From NCBI GenBank assembly GCA_016195265.1, contig JACPZW010000042.1, positions 1-41,463 of the forward strand: a DNA stretch of 41,463 bases. The letters are read 5' to 3'. A program made the translations under genes and the position numbers. This stretch comes from Acidobacteriota bacterium. Its GTDB lineage: Bacteria; Acidobacteriota; Vicinamibacteria; Vicinamibacterales; CAVVIG01. Every line of letters begins with the position of its first letter. Within the stretch, counting starts at the first letter, position 1. Under the pieces are notes generated by a model. The model was given only the letters and a program-made list of their open reading frames with translations, was not told the origin of the DNA and did not search any database. Positions 1-8,242 of this stretch are shown here, piece by piece.

Positions 1-142
1 CGACGCCCGCGCACCTGTCCACGCGCGGTCCGGCAGCCCGTCACACGTTGGCCTCGACTCATGAAGCCGGAATCGATCGAACAGTCGTGGACTCTTCAAC
101 TGGTATGACTCGTCGACTCGGAATTTCCGAAAGGCATTGCGG

Positions 143-1213
143 CTAGGAGGCCCACGGCGCATGCCTCCACGACGCGTTCAGCGAGCACACGCAGCGCTGG
201 CAGACGGCGTTGCCGGACACGTCGAACGACCGCCGGAACGCGCGAAGGTCCCGGCTCACGATCGCCTCGAGCGGCGTCTGCCTGATGTTGCCGATCGCCG
301 TGTGAAAGAAGCACGGGCGAACAGCGCCGTTCGCCTCGACGACGACAGAGACCCACGGCGCGTTGCAGGTCACCCGGGGAAAGGGTCCGTCGCCGCCGAG
401 CGCTGCGTAGTAGCGCGGCAGCCGCCGCAGTTTGTCGGGCGACTCCGCCACAAATCCCGACGCGAACTCCGCTTCATACGCGGTGATGGCGTGCTCCACG
501 GTTTCTTGGAAGGCGGCGATCTCGGCGCGGTCGAGGACGAGCATCGCGCGCTCGGGCGCCTCGGCACGGCCGAACGCGCGTGACGAGACGTCGGCCGGCA
601 GAAACGAAATGCCGTCCAGCGACAGCGCCTTCGCGCGGTCGATCAGGCGCGGCAGCTCGCGGAAGTTCTCGCGATGCAGCGTGGCGCGCGCCGTCACGGG
701 GACGCCCGGGGCCAACGCGCGCAGCTTTGCCACGCCTCGACCGATCGTGCCGAGCGCGTCGACGCCGCGGATCCGCTCGTACAGGGCCGGCGTGGACGCA
801 TCGAGCGAAATGGTGACACGCGCGAAATCGCTGGCGACGCGATCGGCGAAGCGCTCCAGCAGCACGCCGCTGGTCAGCAGGTGCAAGGTGATCCCGCGCG
901 CGCGGAAGAGCGCGGCGGCCTCGAACACCTCGGGCCGCAGCAGCGGCTCTCCGCCCGAAAAGACCACGAGCTGCGTGCCAAGCGGCGGCAGCGCGTCCGC
1001 GATGCCTTCGATCTCGCCGAGGGTCAGGTCTTCCGCACCGCTCTGCTTCCACCAGTCGCACGACAGGCAGCGGCTGTTGCAGCGCGACGTGGGATAGAAG
1101 ATCAGCAGCGGCAGGACGAAGGTCCGGTTGCTCACCTCCCCGAGCCGCACCAGCGCGGCCGTCTTCAGCGCAGCTGGCGACACGCGCGCGGGCATCGGCG
1201 TGATCGCGGACAT
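143..1213 (-). CDS. Radical SAM/SPASM-type protein of a glycan locus
   Basis: 356 residues. A CxxxCxxC cluster motif (CNSRCLSC, about residue 40) ligates the [4Fe-4S] cluster that cleaves S-adenosylmethionine. It is followed by the glycine-rich FSGGEPLLR segment and the TISLDAST strand typical of MoaA/PqqE-like radical SAM barrels. The C-terminus has further cysteines (TCNAPW, RPCFFH, then CQRCVC), the pattern of a SPASM-like auxiliary cluster domain. The ATG at 1213 fits the domain start; an upstream extension of the frame reads only antisense to the neighbour. It lies 5 nt after the GT4/B12-radical SAM gene and is probably cotranscribed with it and the Wzy-like gene. The substrate cannot be read from sequence. 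A peptide or sugar modification tied to the polysaccharide is inferred from context only. Confidence 0.85.
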   Translation of the reverse strand: MSAITPMPARVSPAALKTAALVRLGEVSNRTFVLPLLIFYPTSRCNSRCLSCDWWKQSGAEDLTLGEIEGIADALPPLGTQLVVFSGGEPLLRPEVFEAAALFRARGITLHLLTSGVLLERFADRVASDFARVTISLDASTPALYERIRGVDALGTIGRGVAKLRALAPGVPVTARATLHRENFRELPRLIDRAKALSLDGISFLPADVSSRAFGRAEAPERAMLVLDRAEIAAFQETVEHAITAYEAEFASGFVAESPDKLRRLPRYYAALGGDGPFPRVTCNAPWVSVVVEANGAVRPCFFHTAIGNIRQTPLEAIVSRDLRAFRRSFDVSGNAVCQRCVCSLNASWRHAPWAS

Positions 1214-1218
1214 GGGCT

Positions 1219-4002
1219 TCAGCGGGGTTGCTCGCTGGGAACGGCCGCAACTTGGGGCGTCAACATCGGCAGGGGAACGACCGTCGGCTGTGCCGGGGCC
1301 AGCCGCGCGAGCCGATCGACGCGCGACTGCAGGATCGGCTGCATCACGCGATGCGCGACGTAGTGCAGGAGCGCCCGCGCGTGGCGCATCCGCGCGGCCA
1401 GCGGCTGCGTCCGCGCCTGGCGCAGCAGCGCCGCCGACTTGCGCGCGCGGAACTCCGTGTGCACCAGCGCGTGCAGCGCGCGGTAGAAGTCCGGCACGTA
1501 CGTGGCGTGATACATCATCGCGAGGTCGTTCGAGTCCACCCAGTTCTGTTTCCGGCCGAGCTGCGCCTGCACGCGGCGGTGGAACGTCGTGCCCGGCAGC
1601 GGGTACGAGACCGACACACCGATGTCGTCGGGCCGGCAGTCGCGCACCATCTGCAGCGTGCGCTCGATGTCGTCGCGCGTCTCGCCCGGATAGCCGAACT
1701 GCAGGAAGAAACCGACCGCGACGCCCGCGTCGTGCAGCAGCCGTGTGGCCGTCCCGATCTGATCGACGCGCGTGCCCTTCTCCATCGCGTCGAGAATCCG
1801 CTGCGATCCGGATTCCGCGCCGAGCCAGACGGTCTGGCACGACGCGGCCCGCAGCGCGGCGGCCGTGTCCGCCGTCACCTGATCGGCGCGCAGCAGACAG
1901 CGGAACGGGATCGCGGCGTCGCGTGCGCGCAGCAGCGCCGCGAACCGTTCGATCCACGCTGGCTTGAGGCCGAAGATGTCGTCGGCGACCCACACGTGAT
2001 CCGGATGGAACGTCCGCTTGAGCCACGCCATCTCCTCGACGACGTTCTCCGGCGACCGCGCGGTGTAGCGCTGGCCGTAGATGGGCTTCGCGCACCAGTT
2101 GCAGTGAAACGGACAGCCTCGCGTCGTCACGAGGTTCATCGAGTAATACCCGTGCCGGGATGTCCAGATCGCGCGGTAGCGCTCGACGTCCACCAGATCC
2201 CAGGCCGGGAACGGCATCGCGTCCAGATCGCGAATGATCTCGCGCGGCCGCGTGCGCGTCACGCGGCCGTCCGGATCGAAGCGGCACAACCCGTTCACCT
2301 GATCGAGTCCGCCGTCGGACTTGCCGGTCAGCACGTCGAGCAGCTCCACGAGCGTGACTTCCCCTTCGCCCGTGACGACGACGTCGGCGCCGCGGCTGAG
2401 GTAGGTCGCGGGATGATCGCTGGCATCCGAACCGGCGACGATCGTGGCGATGCCCCGCGCGCGCGCCGCGTCGATCATCGACAGGGCGGCCTCGCGCATC
2501 CGCAGCAGGCACATCTTGCTCAGGTAGTTGAAATTGTCCTCGTAGATCACGGCGAAGCGCGGTTGATGCCTGTCGAGTGCGGCCGACCATTCGTCCACCG
2601 ACTCGGCGAGCATGGCGTCGAACAGCGCGACCTGGTAGCCGCGATCGCGCACGTACGCCGCCGCGTACAACGCGCCGAGCGGCGCGTACGGCTGCCGCGC
2701 CTCCCACAGCTTCGGATCGAAGCGGAGGAAGTACGCCTGGCCGAACAGGACGTCGGTCGATGCGGCGGCGCCGGGTCCGAAAGGACCCGGCCTACTTGTC
2801 GATGTGCCGGGTCCGAAAGGACCCGGCCTGCTGATCTCGATCGGCTGTAGGGCGGGTCCTTTCGGACCCGCCTGTGCCGGGACGGTCTCCCCGGCCGCCA
2901 CGCGCCGGTAGATGGCGAGGCTCTCGCGCGCCGCGCGCTCCCACGAGAATTCCGCGGCGCGCGCCAAGCCCGCCGCGGACAGCTCCATCCGCCGTTCGCG
3001 GTCGCGCGCCAGGGCGACGAGGGCCTCCCCCAGCGAATCCACCTGGACATCGTCCACGTGCACGATCGCCCGGCCGCCGATCTCGAGCAGCGCCGCCGCG
3101 CCGCCGGTGACGACCGGCGTGCCGCACGCCATCGCTTCGATCACCGGCAGCCCGAACCCTTCGTACATCGACGGGTATACGAAAATCTCGGCGAGGCTGT
3201 AGATCGCCGCGAGATCGTCGAACGGCACGTAGCCCGTGAAGTTGATCGCGTGCGCCACGTTCGAGCGCGTAATCCGGTCTTCGAGCCCGCGCGAGAGCCA
3301 GCCGTACGGCCCGACGCACACGAGCTGATGGCTCAGATCGCCCGTCCGCCGGCGCGCGGCGAACGCGTCGATGAGCTTCGGCAGGTTCTTGCGCGGTTCG
3401 ATCGTGCCGACATAAAGAATGATGCGCTCGTCCAGCCCATACGTGCGGCGGACACGTTCGAGCACCGCCGGATCGCGGACCGGTTGGAATCCCGGCGCCG
3501 CGGCTTCGTAGACGACGTGCACGCGCTCGGGCGAGAGGCCGTACAGCCGGACGATGTCGCGCTTCGCGCTCTCGGAGACCGTGATCACGGCGTCGGCGCG
3601 GCGCGCGGCGAGATCGACGAGCGGCCCGTTCAGCAGCACGCGCCGCGGCGGATGAAACCGCGGATACAGCCGCAGGCTCATGTCGTGAATCGTCACGACG
3701 GTCGGCACCGGCGACGCGAGCGGGATCATGCCGTTCGTGAAATGCGCGACGTCGGCTTCCACCTGCCGCAGCGCCGTCGGCGCGAGACCCTGCATCCAGA
3801 CCAGGCGCGGTGCGTGCCACGACGGCGCGGCCACGCGCACACGCGGGGGAAGCGGCGCCGTCGTCTCGATGGGCCGGTTCGACAGGACAATCAACTCGTC
3901 GTCTGAAGCCAGGCGCGCCAGATGGTGCAGCAGGTGCTCGGTGTAGTACCCGATCCCGGTCCTGCGCGGGCGAAGTGCCGTTCCGTCAAACGCGATGCGC
4001 AT
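1219..4002 (-). CDS. GT4 glycosyltransferase fused to B12-binding radical SAM enzyme
   Basis: One uninterrupted 927-residue frame. Residues 1-370 are a GT4 (GT-B) glycosyltransferase: GTGIGYYT-like N-terminus, IILYVGTIEPRKN hinge and the nucleotide-sugar site motif SMYEGFGLPVIEAMACG. Residues of about 413-560 form a cobalamin-binding Rossmann domain, and about 590-900 a radical SAM domain with CPFHCNWC (CxxxCxxC) near residue 635, as in the B12-dependent radical SAM methyltransferase superfamily. The joining segment (about 375-413) is the translation of three GGGTCC/GGACCC hairpins. No in-frame ATG, GTG or TTG was found there for a separate second gene, so either this is a true fusion or the second half uses an unusual start. 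The ATG at 4002 overlaps the upstream Wzy gene by 17 nt. Roles in glycan assembly and modification are inferred from the neighbours. Confidence 0.85.
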   Translation of the reverse strand: MRIAFDGTALRPRRTGIGYYTEHLLHHLARLASDDELIVLSNRPIETTAPLPPRVRVAAPSWHAPRLVWMQGLAPTALRQVEADVAHFTNGMIPLASPVPTVVTIHDMSLRLYPRFHPPRRVLLNGPLVDLAARRADAVITVSESAKRDIVRLYGLSPERVHVVYEAAAPGFQPVRDPAVLERVRRTYGLDERIILYVGTIEPRKNLPKLIDAFAARRRTGDLSHQLVCVGPYGWLSRGLEDRITRSNVAHAINFTGYVPFDDLAAIYSLAEIFVYPSMYEGFGLPVIEAMACGTPVVTGGAAALLEIGGRAIVHVDDVQVDSLGEALVALARDRERRMELSAAGLARAAEFSWERAARESLAIYRRVAAGETVPAQAGPKGPALQPIEISRPGPFGPGTSTSRPGPFGPGAAASTDVLFGQAYFLRFDPKLWEARQPYAPLGALYAAAYVRDRGYQVALFDAMLAESVDEWSAALDRHQPRFAVIYEDNFNYLSKMCLLRMREAALSMIDAARARGIATIVAGSDASDHPATYLSRGADVVVTGEGEVTLVELLDVLTGKSDGGLDQVNGLCRFDPDGRVTRTRPREIIRDLDAMPFPAWDLVDVERYRAIWTSRHGYYSMNLVTTRGCPFHCNWCAKPIYGQRYTARSPENVVEEMAWLKRTFHPDHVWVADDIFGLKPAWIERFAALLRARDAAIPFRCLLRADQVTADTAAALRAASCQTVWLGAESGSQRILDAMEKGTRVDQIGTATRLLHDAGVAVGFFLQFGYPGETRDDIERTLQMVRDCRPDDIGVSVSYPLPGTTFHRRVQAQLGRKQNWVDSNDLAMMYHATYVPDFYRALHALVHTEFRARKSAALLRQARTQPLAARMRHARALLHYVAHRVMQPILQSRVDRLARLAPAQPTVVPLPMLTPQVAAVPSEQPR
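2771..2872. repeat. Three GTAG-type hairpins inside a coding region
   Basis: Three perfect inverted repeats lie in a row. At 2771-2790 the arms are CCGGGTCC/GGACCCGG with a GAAA loop. At 2806-2827 they are GCCGGGTCC/GGACCCGGC. At 2851-2872 they are GGCGGGTCC/GGACCCGCC. The first is flanked by CTAC (2792-2795, GTAG on the minus strand) and the third by GTAG (2847-2850) on the plus strand; the middle one has GCAG in that place. All three are read through in frame as the linker of the fused gene on the minus strand, giving GPKGPA and RPGPFGPG peptides. Confidence 0.9.
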
Positions 4003-5842
4003 CGGCCTCCGGCATCATCTCGAGTGGCGAGGGACCGCGCGCGCACGCGACGGCGAATCCCAGCGTCAGGGCAAACAGGACGTACGTCGGACCGAAACTC
4101 AGGAACGAGTCCACGCAGCCATGGAGGGCGGCAGCGAGCAGCGCCGCCGCCACCCCCATCGCCGCTGCTCCGGAGGGGGCGGACCAGTTCGGTAGCAATA
4201 CGCCGGCCGATCGCCACAACAGCCACGCGAACGCCAGGCCGCCGACCACGCCGCTGCCCGTGAGAACCTCGAGATACATGTTGTTGCTGTGGATCCGAGG
4301 ATCGGCCGGCGTCAGACCGGCGTACTCGCCGTACGACAGGCGGAAGTTGTCGGGACCGACGCCGAGCAGCGGATGCGCCGCGATCATGCGCGCCGCGGCC
4401 GTCCACAACTGCAAGCGTCCGGGCCGCACCGTCGGCTTCGGCGGCGGCGTCGTACGTGCGATCGTCTCGAGCGCGTCGCCGGACACCGTCGCGCGAGACA
4501 GCATCGGCATCGCGCCCGGCTCGGTGCTGAACCACAATTGGTGCTCGAGCACGACGTCCCACGAGAGCCGGTACTGCCCGGGCTGTCGCGGAGCTCGCAC
4601 TTCCGCCTGCATCGCGATCGTCGATCCTGGTTCGACAGGCGCAGGAAAGGGCGTGCGCGCGCCGTCGAACGCGACGAAGCGATCGCCTTCCGCCGGCATC
4701 CAGTGGTACGACAGGTAGAAGGGCGGCTCGCCTTGCGGGTCCCAGGCGATGCGCCCGGTGTTGGTGATCTCAATCGGCACGAGGGACGTCGCGCCGGTCG
4801 CCATCGCCAGATCCGTCGGCGCCTCCACCTTGGCGCGATACCAGGATTCCTGTCCGCCGCTGGTGAATCGCAGCCACATCCACTCGGCCGACCGCGATCC
4901 CGCAAACAGCACGGCAACCATGACGCCGAGCGCCGCGACCAGTCCAACGCCGACGTCGGTCCCGCGGTGCCGATAGCGCAGCGCACCGAGCAGGCCGAGG
5001 ACGGCCGCCATCGCGATCAGGCCGGCGCGCGTGAACGTCAGCGTGATGGCCTCGGCCACGACGAGGACGGCGACAAACCAGAGCGCGGCGCGTCCGGATC
5101 GGCCGGCGTCAACCTCCGACAGCAGCAGGCCGGCGCCGAGTGCGAACACGACTTCGAGGTACATCGACGCGATGGTCGGGTACTGAAGCGATCCGCCCGC
5201 GCGCAGCTGCGACCCGACGACGGTGATCCCGGGGCGGAAGGCTTTGAGGCCGTCGAGGACCGGCCGAACCTGCGCGTACTCGAGAATGACCAGGGTGCTC
5301 ACGATCAGTCCCGACGCCACGACGAGGCCGAGCGCGATATGCACGCGCGCGCGAGTCGTGAGACCGGTGACCGTCAGCAGAAAGATGGCAAAGGCCGCGG
5401 TCAGCCGGCCAGCCATGTGAAAGGCGTTCATCCGGAACGCGGGCGCGGCGGCCGACGCGAGGATGAGCGCGCCCATCAGGGTCGCCCAGGGAAGGGTCAG
5501 CGGCGTCCGCCATGCCGGAAGCTGCCGGAACCTGACCAGCGCGAGGCCCCAGACCGCCATCGCCAGCACGACGGCCGCCTCGAGGTTGCTGATGGATTGT
5601 TGGGGCAAGCGCACGAGCGGTTCCGTCGTTTCGAAGGGCGCGACGAGCGCCAGCAGCGCAACGCCGATGAATGCAGCTGTCGCCACGGCGAATGTCAGTC
5701 CAAGAACCTTGCCACGCGCGAATGCGAGCGAAAGAGAGGCACGGCTGCTGCATACAGCGTGAATGCGCGAAGCTGAGCATCTGATTGTGGTGGAAACCTT
5801 TACGGTGGACGAAAGCACGTTTCGAAACGCGAAACTGCGCAA
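3986..5842 (-). CDS. O-antigen ligase/polymerase (Wzy/WaaL-like) membrane protein
   Basis: 618 residues with about ten to twelve hydrophobic segments. The central and C-terminal pattern is HPLLGVGPDNFR followed by RIHSNNMYLEVLTGSGVVGG, the usual signature of the O-antigen ligase/Wzy family, which joins or polymerises lipid-linked glycan units at the periplasmic face. Between the membrane blocks, about residues 355-460, lies a soluble stretch with ITNTGRIAWD, SYHWM and QYRLSWDVV that reads like an immunoglobulin-type beta domain. It begins the leftward operon and its stop overlaps the GT4 start. The start is doubtful: the only in-frame ATG is 5842, which overlaps the divergent flippase start by 80 nt, and the first 45 residues do not look like protein of this family. 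The true start is probably nearer 5730 with a non-ATG codon. Confidence 0.85.
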   Translation of the reverse strand: MRSFAFRNVLSSTVKVSTTIRCSASRIHAVCSSRASLSLAFARGKVLGLTFAVATAAFIGVALLALVAPFETTEPLVRLPQQSISNLEAAVVLAMAVWGLALVRFRQLPAWRTPLTLPWATLMGALILASAAAPAFRMNAFHMAGRLTAAFAIFLLTVTGLTTRARVHIALGLVVASGLIVSTLVILEYAQVRPVLDGLKAFRPGITVVGSQLRAGGSLQYPTIASMYLEVVFALGAGLLLSEVDAGRSGRAALWFVAVLVVAEAITLTFTRAGLIAMAAVLGLLGALRYRHRGTDVGVGLVAALGVMVAVLFAGSRSAEWMWLRFTSGGQESWYRAKVEAPTDLAMATGATSLVPIEITNTGRIAWDPQGEPPFYLSYHWMPAEGDRFVAFDGARTPFPAPVEPGSTIAMQAEVRAPRQPGQYRLSWDVVLEHQLWFSTEPGAMPMLSRATVSGDALETIARTTPPPKPTVRPGRLQLWTAAARMIAAHPLLGVGPDNFRLSYGEYAGLTPADPRIHSNNMYLEVLTGSGVVGGLAFAWLLWRSAGVLLPNWSAPSGAAAMGVAAALLAAALHGCVDSFLSFGPTYVLFALTLGFAVACARGPSPLEMMPEADAHRV

Positions 5843-7214
5843 CGCGCTGCTGATCGCTTACAAGGCGTTCGCCGATCTGGCGGGCAAGGGATCGCTGTTC
5901 GTGATCACGGTCGCGGCGGCGCGTCGGCTGTCGCCCGCAGCCTTCGGGGTCTTCTCCATTGGCGCGACGCTGGGGTGGCTGGTCGCGGTCGCGACCGACT
6001 TCGGGATCCAGTTGCACCTGGCCCGGGCAGTCGCCCGGCGTCCGTCGGACGCGGCTGTACTCCTGCGGACTTGGCTGTTTATCCGGCTGTGGATGGCGGG
6101 CGCCGCCGTGGCGGTCGTCGGCGTCTGCACGTTCGCTTCGCCGTGGCGTGACGTCTACGGCCCGCCTGTCACCGTGTTCGCCGCGATGTACGCCGTCGCC
6201 AGCCTCATCGAGTTCCTGCACTACTTCTACCGCGGTCTGTCGCGGAGCGACCTCGAGTCGTCCCTGATCCTGTGGCAGCGCGGCGGCACGCTCGTCTGCG
6301 GACTGCTGGCGCTCGCGTGGAAGCCGGACGTCACCGTGCTGGCGATCGCAATGCTGCTGCCCGTTGTGGTCACGTTCGTCGCCAGCCTGCGGATCGCGAT
6401 GCGGTTGGATGGAAACGTAGGCCGGGTCCTTCCGCCTACGCGTGAAGCTTCGGCGGACCGCCGTAGCCTTGGCGAAGGCGGTTCGGACGCGGCTGATCAG
6501 GCGGGTCCAAAGGACCCGCCCTACATATCCTTCCACCCCGGCGCGGCATTTTTCCGCGACGTCTTCCCCATCGGCGCGGGCATCGTGCTGTCGGCGCTCT
6601 ATTTCCGGATCGACGTCTTCCTCGTTCAACTCTGGTCGGGCACCGAGTCGGTTGCGCTGTATAACGCGGTGTTCCGCCTCGTCGAAGCACTGCGGTTGTT
6701 TCCGGCCGCTGTGCTGGCGGTCACGCTCCCGTCCCTCGTCCGTGCGCGCGATCTCCGCACGCTAGTGCAGGTGTCCTGGCCGGTCGCCGGTTTCGCCGTG
6801 GTCGCGAGCGGGGGGTTGTGGCTCGCCGCCGGCTGGGTGATTCCGCTTGTCTACGGCGATCGGTATCTCGGAGCGGTCCCCGCGTTCAGGATCCTGCTGC
6901 TGTCGTTTCCGCTGCTCTCGCTGAATTACGCGCTGACGCACCAGCTGATCGGCTGGGACGGACAGCGGACGTACGCGACGCTGTGCGGGCTCGCGCTCGT
7001 CGTCAATGTGGCGCTCAACGCGCGGCTGATTCCCCTGTGGTCGATCGAGGGAGCCGCGTGGGCGACGCTGGCGACCGAGGCGTTCCTGACGGTGGGATGC
7101 TGCGCGGGAATTTGGTTGATCGGTTCCAGACGATCGGGTGCCGGGGTGCCGGGTGCGGAGGTGCAGAGTGCCGTGCAGCGTGCGGGCGTGCCGAGTGTCG
7201 AGGTGCAGTCATGA
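5763..7214 (+). CDS. Wzx-like polysaccharide flippase (MOP superfamily)
   Basis: 483 residues, about 12 transmembrane helices, with the N-terminal LAGKGSLFVITVAAARRLSP block of polysaccharide biosynthesis flippases and repeated membrane-embedded polar and aromatic residues. It would move lipid-linked repeat units across the inner membrane for the Wzy-like protein encoded divergently. The central loop (about residues 218-255) is the translation of a nested hairpin insertion (6417-6524), kept in frame between two helices. The C-terminus ends in a low-complexity tail from degenerate GTGCCGG units. The start is uncertain: ATG 5763 overlaps the divergent gene, and GTG codons around 5787-5805 are alternatives. 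Its stop overlaps the next gene by 4 nt (ATGA). Confidence 0.88.
   Translation: MREAEHLIVVETFTVDESTFRNAKLRNALLIAYKAFADLAGKGSLFVITVAAARRLSPAAFGVFSIGATLGWLVAVATDFGIQLHLARAVARRPSDAAVLLRTWLFIRLWMAGAAVAVVGVCTFASPWRDVYGPPVTVFAAMYAVASLIEFLHYFYRGLSRSDLESSLILWQRGGTLVCGLLALAWKPDVTVLAIAMLLPVVVTFVASLRIAMRLDGNVGRVLPPTREASADRRSLGEGGSDAADQAGPKDPPYISFHPGAAFFRDVFPIGAGIVLSALYFRIDVFLVQLWSGTESVALYNAVFRLVEALRLFPAAVLAVTLPSLVRARDLRTLVQVSWPVAGFAVVASGGLWLAAGWVIPLVYGDRYLGAVPAFRILLLSFPLLSLNYALTHQLIGWDGQRTYATLCGLALVVNVALNARLIPLWSIEGAAWATLATEAFLTVGCCAGIWLIGSRRSGAGVPGAEVQSAVQRAGVPSVEVQS
6417..6524. repeat. Composite GTAG hairpin with nested 50-bp element, inside flippase
   Basis: GTAG (6417-6420) is followed by the left arm GCCGGGTCC (6421-6429). 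A 50-bp element occupies 6432-6481, and the right arm GGACGCGGC (6485-6493, one mismatch) closes the stem. A second hairpin follows at 6500-6520 (GGCGGGTCC/GGACCCGCC, loop AAA), ending in CTAC (6521-6524), so the two units are in opposite orientation. The 50-bp element begins CCGCC and ends GGCGG. It matches 15181-15230 on the opposite strand at 47 of 50 positions. The whole composite is read in frame by the flippase gene. Confidence 0.88.
7137..7214 (+). repeat. Degenerate GTGCCGG-type short tandem repeat at flippase 3' end
   Basis: The last 75 or so bases of the flippase gene are a run of degenerate 7-8 bp units (GGTGCCG, GGTGCGGA, GGTGCAG, AGTGCCG and similar) encoding a small-residue tail (GVPGAEVQS and GVPSVEVQS). 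The last clear membrane helix ends just before it. It resembles the intergenic heptad arrays elsewhere in the window, here captured by the reading frame. The repeat is imperfect, so its limits are approximate. Confidence 0.5.
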
Positions 7215-8146
7215 CGCCGCGCGAGATCGCCATTGCTCGCAGCGTCATCTACGCGTCGCTCTTCGACTACCCGCTGACGCTGGAGCAGCTGCACGTCAGC
7301 CTGATCGAGTCCGAGCAGTCGAGGGAGGAAATCCTGGCGGTGTTCGACGGCAGCGAACGCCTCCAGCATATCCTCGAGTATCGCGACGGGTTCTTCTTCC
7401 CCGCCGGCCGGGACGACCTGCTGCCCGAACGGCGCCGCCGTGAAGCGCGCAGCCTCGCGTTTCTCGAGCGCCAGCGGCGGCTGCTGCAGGTGATTTGCGC
7501 GATTCCATTCACGCGCGCCGTCGCGCTGTCGGGCAGCATCGCGCACATGAATCTCGAGGCCAGCGGCGATCTCGATTTGTTCATCATCACGCGCGGCCCT
7601 CGCGTGTGGACCGTGACACTGGCGGCGATCGTCCTGACCAGGATCCTCGGACGCCGCCGCGATCTGTGCTTCAACTTCGTCCTCGCGGATTCGCATCTGC
7701 GCCTCGAGCCCCGGGATCTGTTCACGGCCAACCAGGTGATCCACCTCAAGCCGCTCGTCGGCGCCGAGGTACTGACGACGCTGCGCGCGGAGAATCCTTT
7801 CGTCGCGCGTGTTTATCCGAACGCGCGCGTGGATGGCCCGCCCATTGGGTTCGCCTGGACGTTCCCGCGGTGGCTGGGGCGCGCGAAGCGGGCGCTCGAG
7901 TTGGTGCTGGGTCTTCCGGCGCCGCTCGTCGAAGCGGCGTGCCGCCAGGCCTACAAGCGGCACCTGCGGCGGCGCGCGGCGACCTGGCGGTCGCCGGATC
8001 AAGTGCGCCTGCAGTCGGATTACCTGAAGCTCCACACGCGCAGCCACAGACACGCCGTGACGGAGCGGTTCGATGCGGCCATGGATCTGGCGCTGCGTCA
8101 GGCGGAGCGTCTCACGCGGCGCCGCGCCGTCGCCGCAGGCCGTTAG
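7211..8146 (+). CDS. Nucleotidyltransferase-like protein (minimal NTase fold)
   Basis: 311 residues. About residues 112-130 carry GSIAHMNLEASGDLDLFII, the GS...DxD pattern of polymerase-beta-type nucleotidyltransferases, where the two acidic residues bind metal. The N-terminus (SVIYASLFDYPLTLEQLH) looks like a winged-helix segment. The C-terminal half is rich in Arg and has no motif I know. It starts on the ATGA overlap with the flippase and is almost certainly translationally coupled to it, so a role linked to the glycan locus is likely but the substrate is unknown. The stop TAG at 8144-8146 is followed at once by hairpin repeats. Confidence 0.75.
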   Translation: MTPREIAIARSVIYASLFDYPLTLEQLHVSLIESEQSREEILAVFDGSERLQHILEYRDGFFFPAGRDDLLPERRRREARSLAFLERQRRLLQVICAIPFTRAVALSGSIAHMNLEASGDLDLFIITRGPRVWTVTLAAIVLTRILGRRRDLCFNFVLADSHLRLEPRDLFTANQVIHLKPLVGAEVLTTLRAENPFVARVYPNARVDGPPIGFAWTFPRWLGRAKRALELVLGLPAPLVEAACRQAYKRHLRRRAATWRSPDQVRLQSDYLKLHTRSHRHAVTERFDAAMDLALRQAERLTRRRAVAAGR

Positions 8147-8153
8147 TCCAGGT

Positions 8154-8242
8154 CCGACCAAGGTCGGTCCCCACGTCAAGATTGGCCCGCGCGGAGCTTG
8201 CTCGGCGTTCGTAGTTCGCAGGGACGGAGCCAGCTCCGCCCT
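8154..8242. repeat. Two palindromic repeats between convergent genes
   Basis: CCGACC/GGTCGG (8154-8167) lies just after the nucleotidyltransferase-like stop. A second hairpin, GGACGGAGC paired with GCTCCGCCC and one bulged base (8220-8242), is preceded by GTAG at 8211-8214 and touches the stop codon of the leftward lipoprotein gene. Together they fill the 95-nt gap. They could act as terminators for both convergent genes; no U-tract follows either one. Confidence 0.65.

Noticed and set aside
1..142. Possible end or start of a gene at the left edge
   Set aside because: Short minus-strand frames from 62 downwards show no recognisable protein; too little sequence to decide.
1228..2850. Long open frame antisense to the GT4/B12-radical SAM gene
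   Set aside because: Arg-, Val- and His-rich translation without domains, on the complement of a gene with clear motifs; a normal effect of high third-position GC.
6432..6481. 50-bp element considered as an IS remnant or MITE of a known transposon
   Set aside because: No transposase, no target duplication visible, and only two copies here; described as a repeat instead.
5109..6629. Long minus-strand open frame across the Wzy-flippase junction
   Set aside because: It crosses two recognisable genes out of frame and encodes no motif; GC artefact.
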